Part shown: piece after piece, positions 47,068 through 58,237 of the stretch
Numbering within the stretch: the stretch's first letter is position 1
Layout of the letters: each line of letters starts with the position of its first letter
Source: Rallus limicola
Taxonomy: Eukaryota > Chordata > Aves > Gruiformes > Rallidae
Assembly: GCA_022605955.1 (NCBI GenBank)
Contig: JAKCOZ010000058.1
Span: forward strand, 2,294,001 to 2,358,000
Length of the DNA stretch: 64,000 nt
Direction: 5' to 3'
Translations under genes and position numbers: made by a program
The notes under the pieces: generated by a model
What the model was told of the DNA's origin: nothing
The model's database searches: none
What the model saw: the letters and a program-made list of their open reading frames with translations, nothing else

Positions 47068-48005
47068 ACCATTCTGAGCAGGATGCAGCTTGTCTTTAGC
47101 AATTCGGCTCAACACCTCTCCCTGGCAGCAAAGTGCTTTGACAAAAATAGAGGCCCCCTTGAACAAACTAAATTGTATTTCTGGGTTCAACTCTGATTCT
47201 CTGCATTCAACAGGAAATTCAAATTCTTTGGGTGTCCCAGATGAAGTCATAAGGTGGTAGGGACAAAGGGGAGTCCTATACCATCACATAGCTTCTGTCC
47301 TTCTATTCAGCGGCTCCTGGTCAGGATGTTCACATACACCTTGATAGAATGTTATCATGTAACAAAGAGGTGCACAAATGTCCCATTTCTCAGAGAAGCG
47401 GCTCTAACATAGGAGCATAAGATCTACCCCTTTCCTGTTCTCCATTTCATATGAAAGTCCCCAGACTTGTGGGTTTTGAGGATAGTTTGTTTTTTGGTGT
47501 TTTTTATAAGCCTTTTTTCTTCCAAGAACAGGGGAAAAAACTTAAAACTGCAGTAGTTATTTATTGATGCTTTACTATTTTTTTAAAGAATGAGCAATGC
47601 AGTTCAGCTAGCACAGAAAGGTACTATTAGAAATATTTATTAAATAAATGCACTGGTTTTATTATGAAATGATGACAAAGTGTTAAAATGGATATTGTGT
47701 TGCACAACTATTTTTGCCTGTTCACATCTCTTTAAAATGGAGGCGGGGAGCAAACACTGAGGAGGTATATATCCTACTGTTTTGTAAGTGAAAAGGAAGA
47801 TTATAGCTGTAGATCTCAGAAACAGAATTAAGTAGGGACCTGATGTTACAATACAGATGCAAAATAAATTCATGTTTCTAGAGAAATGTGAAATTAGCAT
47901 GGCACCTTGTTGCGTTAAAGGTTAAAGTCATTTGGAGTGATTCCCAATTTATTGTTATAAGTCCAGTTGTGTTCAGTGTACTGAACTATCACTGTGCTCA
48001 AATAA

Positions 48006-48750
48006 TGTGATAGACCTTCAGTCTAGTTGCATTCCGTGAAGTACCACGACCACACTTAAAGAGCTTGGTCATGTTCAATGACAACTATCAGAGCTAGATT
48101 AATCAAAGTGGAGTTTATTAAAGCAACAGATAGACAAGTTCTTTTAGATTGCAGGTGTTAAATTCACTGTCTGCAAAGCACATGCAAATACCAAGAGTGA
48201 GTAACGCTGCCTGGCTACAAACGTGTTAAAAGATATAAAGCTACTCTATAGAGATTTGTAAGTTTGCCCGGGGAGGCACTTGGCAGAACCAAGTGTTCAA
48301 ATATTACCCAAAAGTGTCCAGATGGGGAGGGGAGGAGAGGCCCAGGCTGTTGACTGATCCCAGAAGTACACAACAATGGTATCTTCCCTAACATCCTCTC
48401 TCCCCCAAGTTATTTTATATTTATTTCCTTTTTTTTTTGCCTTTGAGGTGGAGCTTCAGTGACTCTAGTCATACAGACCTTTGTCAGGATTGGTGTAAAA
48501 TTTTATGACTTTGTGTTTAAAGGTACAGGCTAAGAGAAATCCAGAGCGCAAGCTCAGTGAGGGTTGGTTGCACCTTGAAGGCGGGTAGCTTTTGGTATGG
48601 AGGTGTGTTTTGCTATTATAATGATATTATAATGGGAAAAGTTCACCAACAGGACAGCATTTTGTCAAAAATATGACAGACCTTTGGCCCAAGGTAGAAA
48701 ATATCCAGCTTATCGGTTCCATTTTACTGTCAGGTTCCTGTATTATCACA
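48006..48750 (-). mobile_element. LTR of an endogenous retrovirus, minus orientation
   Basis: Read on the minus strand it starts TGTGATAATACAGG (48750) and ends GGTCTATCACA (48006), giving short inverted ends TGTGATA/TATCACA. A TATA-like stretch (complement of about 48226-48240) lies upstream of AATAAACTCCACTTTG (complement of about 48105-48120), the expected U3 to R order. No target duplication was found, so the right end rests mainly on the TGTGATA start shared with the LTR at 17822-18362. Internal sequence is absent. Confidence 0.6.
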
Positions 48751-51700
48751 GAGCCTGGACGCAGTGTCTCCACTCCACCCTCAGTGTACTGTTCTCTCAG
48801 TACATCAAGCTCCCTTGATGCTGCCAACCTCCACAATTGCCTAGGAACTTGTGGCGAAAAGGACTTTTGGCATATCAGCTGCTCTTCACCATGGAAGTTT
48901 CTTGAACGATGAACCTTTTCTTAAAGCGTGAACATAAGTTTAATTTCTGAGTTACCTCCAGCAATTATTCCACACACCTTCGTACACAGTTATTACAAGG
49001 CAGTTAATACAGCATAATTTTAAGGACTACCAGGAAATTTAGCCTGCAACACAGAGGAATTCTAATAGCCTGATATGGGAAGCTTTGAAATTAAATAACT
49101 TCATGTGAATACTTAAAAGCAATAGAAAGCATCTAAAAGATTGAAACGCAAGAGTAATAACATCATGTTTAACATGTATTTCACTGCTTGTTCAGAAAGA
49201 AAATAAACCAGGTAAGAATTTCAAGTTTTCACTAGATTTCAAGTTGAGCAGAAATTGGAAAAACATATCTGAAGGTGATGCCTAGGCTCTTCTGTGAATC
49301 TAGTTCTCAGCTTCTATTGCACTTAACTGGAAAAAAATGGCAGCACTAAAGTTGGTCCCAACCAAATAGCAAATAATTCACCCTAAAACTACAGTTTTTA
49401 TTATTCCACTGAAAACTGTTTTGGGGTTGTCTTTCGGAAAAAGCAGAGTTTAATTTTTTGGTTCAACAACTGAATCAAATAATCAATTATTCACACAACC
49501 CAGCCATTTGAACACCCACTTAAATCCTAAAATAGGAGTTTGCCATTGACAGCAAAGCATTTGGATGAACTTCTTCTCACAGGGGTGAGTCTCATTCCCA
49601 GGGCATATTGATTTCTGAGATTTAGTTTTTATATTTGAAAAGATGAAAAATTGTTTCCAGCTTGAAACTAACTCTGCAGGAACAAGCTTATTAAAGGAAC
49701 TTACTCAGTGTAAATTTTCTTTACCATGTATTCATTTTCTGAAATATGCTTCTAGGAGACAATGTCAAAAGAACAATTAAATGGTGTGGGACTGAGTCCT
49801 AATTGATGGTGACAGTAATTAAAATGAATTATTTCATGAAAGCTTTTTTTTTTTTGCTTCACCCCTCATTATTCTGTTTGGAAGCAGACTGTCCTAAGAT
49901 CTATTGAGTGTCCTGCTGTCACTATTTAGACAAGCATTTGTCAGTAGGTTCTTAATATACACTAATATTTGCAGTAGGCTTTTAATAGAACGTCTTCCTC
50001 TCTCCAGTTATATTTAACACTAATCCTTAAAGTAGGCTCTTGCATCTCTTTTCATGCATCTCTTTTTATTAACTTTCCAGATATATTCAGAAATCCTCTA
50101 ATTTGCACCCAGCAATGACTTACTTCTCTAGGCATTAAAATGCACATGTAAAAACATTGAAGCCAATGTATGAAACTGATAAAATACTATTAAAAATTCC
50201 TGTTTTAAATATACATTATTTGAAATAGAAGGATTTTTAAAAGAGTTATATTTTGAAAAGGAAGAAATGTTCTTGAATTTTTTTCCTTCTTTTAGGAATT
50301 AGAAGCCCAGAAGATTTAAAAAACAAAAAAAAGGCATGCCCAAAGCCAAGTAGGAGTGCAGTAAATTTCTATCAGAAAGCTTACATTTATTTGAGCCTTT
50401 CCAAATTTCCAAACTTCAGCGTTTTTGGAAACAAGGTCATTTATCACCCATGTTGTTCAAAGGAACTTACAGGTGGTGCTCAGAATCCAAAGAAGCATGA
50501 TGTTCACGCTGACATGCTAATACGGTAGCCAGCAGTTGTAGCTGGCTCCTTCACCCTTCAGTTCATGTCCCCTTCATGCAGCATGGGGGATCATCACAAG
50601 CCCTGACTTCATTATAGCAATAGAAGAATGGCCAATAGTGGGGTTCCTGTCTGAAATGGAGTGGAGGAGGTTTGGATAGCAAGGTTTTGGGTTGAATATG
50701 CAGTGGTAACTGGGATTGCATGGCAAATAGCTGGGTGTCAGAGTGCTGCAGATTCTGTGAGTCTTATATGTGTTGACTTTAAAATTAAATAAGTCATTTG
50801 TGCCTGTTAGGAGCATGCTTTAAGTGCATGTCTTGGAATACTTGTTGCTTTTCTCTTACAGCCATGGCTGTTCTTAATATTTCTCCCTTTTTTATTTTTT
50901 TTTTAAGTCCTGGTATGGGATGTTTGATCTCTTGCCAGGTGGCCTATCAGGAATACTCTCTTCAGTTATGCAAGAAGTATGGATTTGATCCCTAACTCCT
51001 GCTACCATGCTCTTAGGAATACATGGTTACAAAAATAAAAGCATTAGCCTGCAGCCATACCGCTGTGTGCTGCGCTCTCGTCAGATCTCATGTGTTCAGT
51101 GAGGTCAGCCTTGCTCTGGACACATGGGAGCTGGGGATGCTGTGGGGATGTGGAAAGGAGACAGAGAATAAAAGAATGGGTGTTAAACACTGTCCTCCAC
51201 TTCAGGGAGTTTCCACTCTCTTGTCTATTTTCCATTACCTTTTCTCCCTCGTATGTACTGTCATTTCATAAACATGCATTTTTTTCTTTAAGTCAACAAA
51301 AGCAGTAATGAGTACACAGAGCTGTGTGGAAGCAATGCTAAGAATGACACTTTGGAATTCATAGCTAAGGGCCTTCCCAGTGACACTTAAGATGGAGACC
51401 TGTGCAGCCCTCCCTTACAGACCGCTTCAAGGTGCATCAATATGAGCCACTACTTCTGCACAGTGGTACCAAAAAAGGTACCATTTTAACCTATGACAGT
51501 AATACACCGGTTGTTTGATAGGCATGTGTGCATCAAAGGACATGCATTATTGTTGTTAATCACTTTTTTTTTCCAGCACTGTCTGAGAACCAGCCATAAC
51601 ATGAACCCCACATGAACCTCAGCAGCATGCTGTGCCCTGGGGAACTTTGGTCTGATGGGCAGTGTGGGCACAGAATTTCAGAAAGGCCCTGGCACTCAAG

Positions 51701-52700
51701 AACAGTAAGTAAATTGATGCTGGTGAGTGACGTGTAAAGCCACAAGTCCTGGGCTGAGGAGGAGGCTTGGATGATAAGGGAAGAAAGTGTAGAAGCAGAA
51801 GGGATTGAGGAGGGGACTTTGACAGAGTGGCAGAGAAGGCAAAGGGATACAGATATACAGCGCTTCTGTCAATTTTCAGCTCTAGTTTGTTCCACCCCAC
51901 TGCATCTTACCCCAGAGCCCCGTTACCAGGGGAGGAGGAAGGCCACGTGTTTCAGGGGAAATGTGTTGGAAAAAATGTCTCCACAAATATGAGTCAGAAA
52001 AAGTTTTGTGCAGAAAGGACAGGTGGCTGTAGTTGTCCCTTGTTTTATCCCCCTGCAAAAAGAACACCTCAGAGGTAACGGAGACATTAATGTTATACTT
52101 ACAGCATCTATACCTGTAGGGGGGGAAAAAAAGTACTTAGCACATTACTTTTGGTCTCCTTTGGCCCATTGATTAGTTATGTCTAGTTTCAACATCCGGT
52201 GAGCTGCACGGTTAGGCCATGCTTACTGCTCAGAGGAGGTGCTAATTGCCACCAAATGCACAAGGTGGGTCAGATGTTCAAGGAGGATCCTGCCTGTTCT
52301 TCTAAGGACAACCTACAAGCAGAACATAAGTCGGACCTGGAGCAAAACCTGAAGTTCAAACACCTGTAAATGTTAGGTGAGCTCAACCCTATGCCCAACT
52401 GCAACAGCAAAGCATTCCTTGTACTTGAAAAACTGCAAAACTAGAGGGTTTTCTGGGGTAAGATCTGATCTGTTTTCTGGCCCTCTCCTGAACTTGTGCA
52501 AACGTGACTCAGACAGCTCTGCCAGATTGTGTGACAAAGGCTATTCAAGAGACTACAAGGAATTTCCAGCATCTTCACACAACCACAGCAGCACTCTATT
52601 CTCCTTTTCCCTTCAGGTTCTCAGTTTTATGTTATTACATTTTCATGTAAAACATTATAATAAATAATAAGTAGCAACAATTTTTCATCCTAAATATATC

Positions 52701-52732
52701 AAAAATGGAAAAATATTATTGTTTCCATTTTT
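52701..52732. repeat. Perfect 11-bp AT-rich hairpin
   Basis: AAAAATGGAAA (52701-52711) pairs with TTTCCATTTTT (52722-52732) around a 10-base loop. It overlaps the start of a MIR-like fragment, so the symmetry may be incidental. Confidence 0.6.
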
Positions 52733-52783
52733 CTAGTGAGGAAAGCGATGCACTAATTACTTGCCTGAGGTGACTTTGCTCAG
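52722..52783 (+). repeat. MIR-like ancient SINE fragment
   Basis: TTTCCATTTTTCTAGTGAGG, then AAAGCGATGC and ATTACTTGCCTGAGGTGAC, follow the MIR order with substitutions. It partly overlaps a perfect short hairpin at 52701-52732. Confidence 0.4.
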
Positions 52784-55700
52784 AAAAAGATACTGCAGTA
52801 AGAGAAAGAGAAAATTAATTTAATGTTTTAAAGGTTGGGTTTGTTAGTTTGGTTGGTTGTTTTTTTTAACTTGGGAGAAAGCACTCTGGCTGGAAAATGC
52901 AGTTTCAGAAAAGTAAAAATGAGTTAAAATATAATGTGAATCTAAAAGGTTGGCTCTTGCACATGAATTTGTAGCTGTGACAACAACAGATGAGTGATGT
53001 TTGTGTATTGGTAATTGCAATGAGGAAAAAAAGGTCTTTATGCAAGAGTTCTGGACACGGTGGAAGCGCTTGAATATTGCAATGACAGAAAAGCTAACAG
53101 ACAGAATAAGCGCTCTAGACAGTTAGCTAAAGAGTTGGATGCAAAAGCACAGAGAACCTGATGTGCCCTGAGCTGCTCTGGATTAGCCAGTCACTCACAG
53201 CAAGGATTGTGCTGGCAAGTGAGAGCAAGGCTGAGAGCAGAGCCTCGGTGCAGCCTGTGAGGAGCCCAATGGAAACACCTGCCTTGTCTGTCCAGCCGGC
53301 CAAGGGCAAAAGCACGTTCTGACTGTGGGAGAGTCCAGCTCACCATCACTGCACAACAAAGTGACTGAAAGCAGCATAACAGAACCTCTCTGCAGCCTCC
53401 GCTCCCCCCATCCCCCAGTGTTCCCAACTGGAATCAGCTTGGGGGCTGGCTCCAGAAGAGCCAGAAGGCATTTTCCAAAACAGCAGTTAGCACATTTCCT
53501 AACTGCAAAGCCTCTGCCATGCTGTCATGCACGACTGGGCACACTGGGTGCCACTTTCTGGGCCCTGTGAAAAATCAGGTCTTACTGACAGGGAAGAAGG
53601 ACCCCTCTCTAAATCTTCCTGTGGTTTGTAGTTGCTCCCCTTGGAAAGAGAGGATAATACTGTTCAAGGTTTTGTTTCCATTGGTTGGAACTTGCCAAGG
53701 CAAAGCAGCAGCAGGGCCACCTTGGCAGCTGCAGGTGCCAGTCAGCTCTCAGAGAACAGCCCTTAAGGAAGAGAATCCTGTCCTTGGGACCACTGAAAAG
53801 GAGCCAAAAAATACTGTTCTGGATGAAGAAGTAGTTCTGTCCGTTCCTCCACTGGCCAGGATCGGTGTTGCTTGATCTCCATCAGCCAGTTGTGTGGGCT
53901 GAGACATGAAGCTGGCCAGAGAGGGCTAAATTAAACACTGCCTTAAGCAGCTGGTCTCCTGATTTGCCTCCAAACTCTTTCTGTGCTGTTATTAACACCT
54001 TCTTGTGCCCTGTTAGACAGTCTTGTCTGATATAAAAGAAGGTTACTCAGCAGTGCAGTATGATTTTCAGCCTCTCACCCACTACTGGGGTCTTCCCAGT
54101 GCTTTGCCCAGTCCACTGCTATCGCTTCTCACATGGGACTGGCTCACTGCCCCATCAACACCCTGCCCGCCCAGCCTAAGATTCACTGTCTTCCCTTTCT
54201 CTATGTTAGCTCTGTCTTTGGCTTTTAATGGCACATTTTGCAAACCTGCTGGCTCCTCATCCTCAGGGTGGCTGGGAAGGGGATGGGGGAAGGGAGGCTG
54301 TCAGTCTTCCGTCACCTCTCGCTTTCTCTTGAATTTTATTAATGCATTGAACTGGGTTTTTATCCAAGCAGCAGAAAGCATTTGGAGAGCTTTCCGTCAG
54401 CCGTATATAAATAAAAATGGATCAGAATAGATTGGATTGTTGCTTCTTACATCCGCTTCCCTATTTTGTTTTTGACAGGTCCTGACACCCACACACACTC
54501 TCCTTGTTCAGACTTGGCTAGATCTGCTTTTTTGTCTGCTTTGAATTTTTGGCAGATTTTCCACTCCTCATAAACTTCTTCCCATAGAGTTTCAGAAGCT
54601 CTTAGCCTGGCTCCTTAGGTCTTCCACCCTTTCATTCTCCATACCGATGCATCTTACCAGACCCATCATTAAAACATCACAAACACCGCACCCTTCTGCT
54701 GCAGGCTCTGAAAGAAGGAAGCTGCAGCAGGTAACTCCTGATCCCTGTTACAACTTCACCAAGTGCCACATCTCCACCTTGCTTCAGTCCATGCTTCCCG
54801 CTGCAAAGGAGTGGGACCAAGCAAAGAATCTGGTACTAGTGACTTATGTAAGGAATTTACCGTGCACAGGTGGGTCCTGGTTTCTTCAAGCACGTCTGCT
54901 GTCTGAAGAGGCTTGCCTCTGTTTTTCCTCATGCATCATTTTTAATGCTACGTATCAATCATAAACATTCCCCATGTGCTTTCAAAAAACTGGTATTTGC
55001 TGTTCAGGTAGTGTTTAGCTGCAACTGTTTGCATTAGTCTTGAGGAATCGCATCCGATCCGAAAGCGGGTAAGCTCTGTTTTGTGTAGCTCCTCTAAAAT
55101 GTGGTTTTAGTATTTACAAACACACTCCTGGGATGAATTTCCAATGGACATTTATTCCCGAGTAATTTGGCTGCTTGAACACGCAGATAAAAGGAACTAT
55201 TAAAAAAGCACAAGAGCAAACTTGAGGAACACACTTATAAAACCCTAAGTAAGCATTAGTCACTATGAAGTTAATTTTTGCATTGCCCGACTCTACAGAG
55301 CGCTCAAGAGAAAACACGCAAGCGCACAAGCCAGCTGTTGGCCATGCTCTGTACCAGCTGTGTGGGCGCAAAGGAGCCGCCGGGCGCAGAAGCGGGGCTC
55401 AGAGCGGCAACAGAACGGCAGCACCCGCGGGCTTCGTTCTCAAACCACGGCTCTGCAAGGCGTGGGCAGGCACCAGGCCGCGAGCTGTGCCAACGCCGCC
55501 TCTTCGCGGAGGGGTCTGCGCGCAGAGCCGGTGGCTTTGCTGGGACAGCCGGCGGCGGAGACGCGGGGAAGGTTCACCGCCTCCCCGCCACGAACCCAGC
55601 AGTGCTCCGAGGGGCAGCCCGTGCTCCGCTACGGGGCTGGCAGGCCGCCAGCTCCTGCTGCCCGATCCCCGGGGCTGGAGGGAGGCTGGGGGGGGTTCAG

Positions 55701-55794
55701 GCGGGGCAAACGGAGAGACGCCTGGCAGGACATCTGCGGAGCGGGCCGGGGACCACGGCACGCCTACCCACCCTGCCGCCGGGGACCGCCCCAC

Positions 55795-55806
55795 CGCGCA
55801 TGCGCA
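55795..55806 (+). promoter_or_regulatory. NRF-1 binding site
   Basis: CGCGCATGCGCA fits the palindromic NRF-1 consensus YGCGCAYGCGCR at every position. It lies about 50-60 bases upstream of the first ETS-type site. Confidence 0.75.
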
Positions 55807-55851
55807 GCTACGGTTCGGCCCCGGGTCGCGAGACGTAGGGCGCCCTAAGCG

Positions 55852-55883
55852 GGCGGAAGTGATGAACAGTTAGGGGCGGAAGT
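55852..55883 (+). promoter_or_regulatory. Paired ETS/GABP-type sites
   Basis: GGCGGAAGT occurs twice, at 55852-55860 and 55875-55883, with 23-base spacing. CCGGAAGT-like sites of this kind bind ETS factors such as GABP and often mark start sites of TATA-less promoters. A reversed CTTCCTG lies nearby at about 55898-55904. Confidence 0.65.
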
Positions 55884-55936
55884 GGCTTGCTACACCGCTT
55901 CCTGCTCGGCCGTGGGGCGTGTCTGGCTCGCGGCAG
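55880..55936 (+). other. Probable noncoding exon 1 with splice donor
   Basis: A consensus donor, CGGCAG|GTGAGG, lies at 55936/55937 about 50 bases after the ETS pair. The start coordinate is a guess, because the transcription start cannot be read from sequence. The only upstream ATG (55863) opens a three-codon frame ending TAG, so the exon appears to be 5' UTR. No downstream coding exon was recognised before the window ends. Confidence 0.45.
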
Positions 55937-56600
55937 GTGAGGGGCACGCGGCTCAGCAGGGAGCGCGCGCTGGGTTCGGCGCGGCCGCGGGGGGCGGGGC
56001 CGGGGCTTCCTCTCCCTCACAGCCCCCTCCCCCTCACAGCCCCCTCCCCGCGGTTCTGCGTCCGGCGCCTGGGGTAGGCTCGGTGCCGCCTGACCGGGAT
56101 GGGGCACTGGCGGTTCCGTTGGGGGCCGCTGAGGAGCGGCGGGTGCGCGGGGCCGTGCCCGCAGCGAGCGAAGGAGTGGCTCCGGCCGGGCTTGGCGCCG
56201 AGGAGCCGGGGCTCGGGGCAGTTCCCCCGCGCTGGGCCTGAGCGGGGCCTGTCACTCACCGGTGAAACGCTGGCGGTGGCGGCCGCAGGCCCTGCCCGGC
56301 GGGGCCCCGGCCTGGGAAAAAGAGCTGGGTAATGGGAAGCAGGAGCTCGGCGCGCCCGTTTGGGTGGCTAGCCGGACTGGGGGCCGTCGGTCGCGCTTCT
56401 CCGGCCGCGCTTTAGCGCTGAGCCGCGCAAGGGCTGGAAGCCCCGCCAGGCAGGCGCGGGGGCTGCAGACCTTCGCCGGGGCGCTTGAGTCTCGCCGGGG
56501 CAGTTTGGGGGCGGGAAGGGTTGTGCCCTCCCTCCCTGTACCTTCGGTGCCCGCTGTAGGTAGGGAGCTAGGTACTGAGGCCTGAGGGGTGTTGAAGATA

Positions 56601-56601
<1 letters not shown>

Positions 56602-56637
<36 letters not shown>
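56602..56637 (+). repeat. Homopolymer of 36 G
   Basis: An uninterrupted run of 36 G lies just beyond the second CpG island, about 670 bases into the presumed first intron. Such runs can form G-quadruplexes and are also error-prone in sequencing, so the exact length is doubtful. Confidence 0.9.
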
Positions 56638-56638
<1 letters not shown>

Positions 56639-57127
56639 GGCTCTTGGGTGTGGGTTAAATGATTTGCGATCGGAAAACTGACAGCTTGTAACGGAGCTGG
56701 AGGGGGGGTGTACTATTCCACGTACTGGGGAGGTCAGTGTTAACTATCAGCTAACTAAAAGAGCACCGCGAGTTATGTATAGGAAACTTAACGTCTGAGT
56801 CGGTCAGTGTATCGGCTACCTGGAGTACTGGCAGTTTTAACTTTGCCTCTGAGCTGTGCAAGGGCGCATTCCTCGCTCCCAGGCAGCAGCTGCGGTGTTG
56901 TAACCATTTGTCAAATAAAAACACAGTGTCAGTGTTTGCAAGTGAACCAAAGTGCTGTTGTGATAACTACATTTATTGTAATAATTTCTTTTTTCGATGT
57001 TCAAAATAAAGAATGAATCAGCCAGCTCCAAGACCACAGAGGTACTTAGACCTAGCTGTGCATGTGAAGAAGGGCTGCTGGTGGATAGTATGAACCTGCA
57101 TGCTGCAGTGCATTGTTAATATTTTAG

Positions 57128-57168
57128 GCTCACAGAATGTTAGGGGCTGGAAGGGAAGAGTCCTGTTG
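57128..57168 (-). repeat. Short CR1 3'-end remnant, inverted
   Basis: CTCACAGAATGTTAGGGGCTGGAAGGGAAGAG is split here only for description: the CACAGAATG tail followed by GGGGCTGGAAGGGA is the inverted form of the CR1 3' end (CCCTTCCAACCCC...). About 40 bases only. Confidence 0.5.
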
Positions 57169-58208
57169 TGGTGACAGAACTTTCCCCCCCTCCCTCCCCC
57201 TCCCTTTATTTTTTTAGTGGTGTGGTTCAAATGTTGACTGCACCTTGGACAGCACTTGGATATTCCCAAGGCCTCTTTCAGAAGAGGAGGCTTTTCATCC
57301 CTGCGGAGCGTAGGCTGGTTTTCAATTCTGCTCTCTTCGACAGCGCAGCTTCCAGCAAGGAGTGTGGGATAATGCCAGCTGTGGTTGTGGCATTTCATGT
57401 GATTCAAGCAAATGTCAGCTAGGAGTTGGCTTGAGATGACCTATTTATTTCATTTAGGTTATGCAGCGGGTGTTGCTGGCAGTGATTTGCAGACTGGATT
57501 GACCTATCCTAGAGTAGATGAGATAGAAGCTAAAACTCTGTATTTCTTATCGGTTCTGTGAAAAACAGAGCCATCCTTGAGCAGTGGAAGGAGGCAGAGC
57601 ACATAGCACTGCTCTTGCCAGGGGCGAGGGGTGGAAGGAAAGTGACTTTGGCATGCCTTGTAGAGGCTTTCTGCATTTTGGTTTTCTGGGGAATCAGAGG
57701 TGGTCTATCAGTTGTCCTTTGGTTAGACTTCCTTCTAAGAGGTCGACTAAGGGCTGATAAGTTCTCTTGATATTTAATTATGTTTGTCTTGTCTGAGTAG
57801 CAAAGCAGGGATGTAAAGGCTTCCAGATACACCTCTGTGTTCCTGGGATGTTTTGGTTGGGGGAAAATAGCCACACCTCCAAAGAGCCCTCAGGCAGAAA
57901 AATGCCCGAGGTACTCCCAGAGCAGCACAGGCTGATAGTCTCAGCATCTGTCCTTCTATCGCTCTGGCTATTTAAACTGAGTTTTTAATCTTAATTTCTT
58001 CAGATAAAAAGCGCTGCTCTCTCAAGTCAGGAGTCCATTGGCAAGAAAACTGAAAGCTCCCTGGGAGCTACTCTGCAGTCTGGCTTCGTGGTTCTGGGTG
58101 CGCCAGGTAACTGTAGTCACTGCACGTTCAGCCTGAGCAGTAAAAGGGAAGGATAGAAATTGAGGGCTGGGGAAAATAGTACTGAGATAAACCTGAAAGT
58201 AAAGCAGA

Positions 58209-58237
58209 TTATATATATATATATATAAATATATAAA
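58209..58237 (+). repeat. (AT)n microsatellite
   Basis: A TATATA alternation of about 29 bases, interrupted by two AAA steps, is followed by a T run. Confidence 0.85.

Larger units (their letters stand above)
47068..55369. other. Intergenic DNA between CR1 and the second CpG island
   Basis: Apart from the LTR at 48006-48750 and the MIR-like fragment near 52.7 kb I see no gene or recognised element. Bases 53.1-54.4 kb are more GC-rich and carry open frames of 118 and 135 codons without recognisable domains; I do not call them genes. Confidence 0.55.
55370..56580 (+). promoter_or_regulatory. CpG island, promoter of an unidentified plus-strand gene
   Basis: About 1.2 kb of CpG-dense sequence contains, in order, an NRF-1 site, two GGCGGAAGT ETS-type sites and a likely exon 1 donor, with no TATA box. 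This combination is typical of housekeeping-type promoters. Together with IQSEC3 it forms a divergent pair about 20-21 kb apart. Many overlapping open frames (for example 202 codons at 55265-55873) are a GC effect, since three frames on one strand are open at once. Confidence 0.8.

Noticed and set aside
55265..55873. 202-codon open frame over the second CpG island, with 186- and 162-codon frames alongside
   Set aside because: Three frames on the same strand are open together, a GC effect; the frame runs across the NRF-1 and ETS promoter sites and has no recognisable domain.
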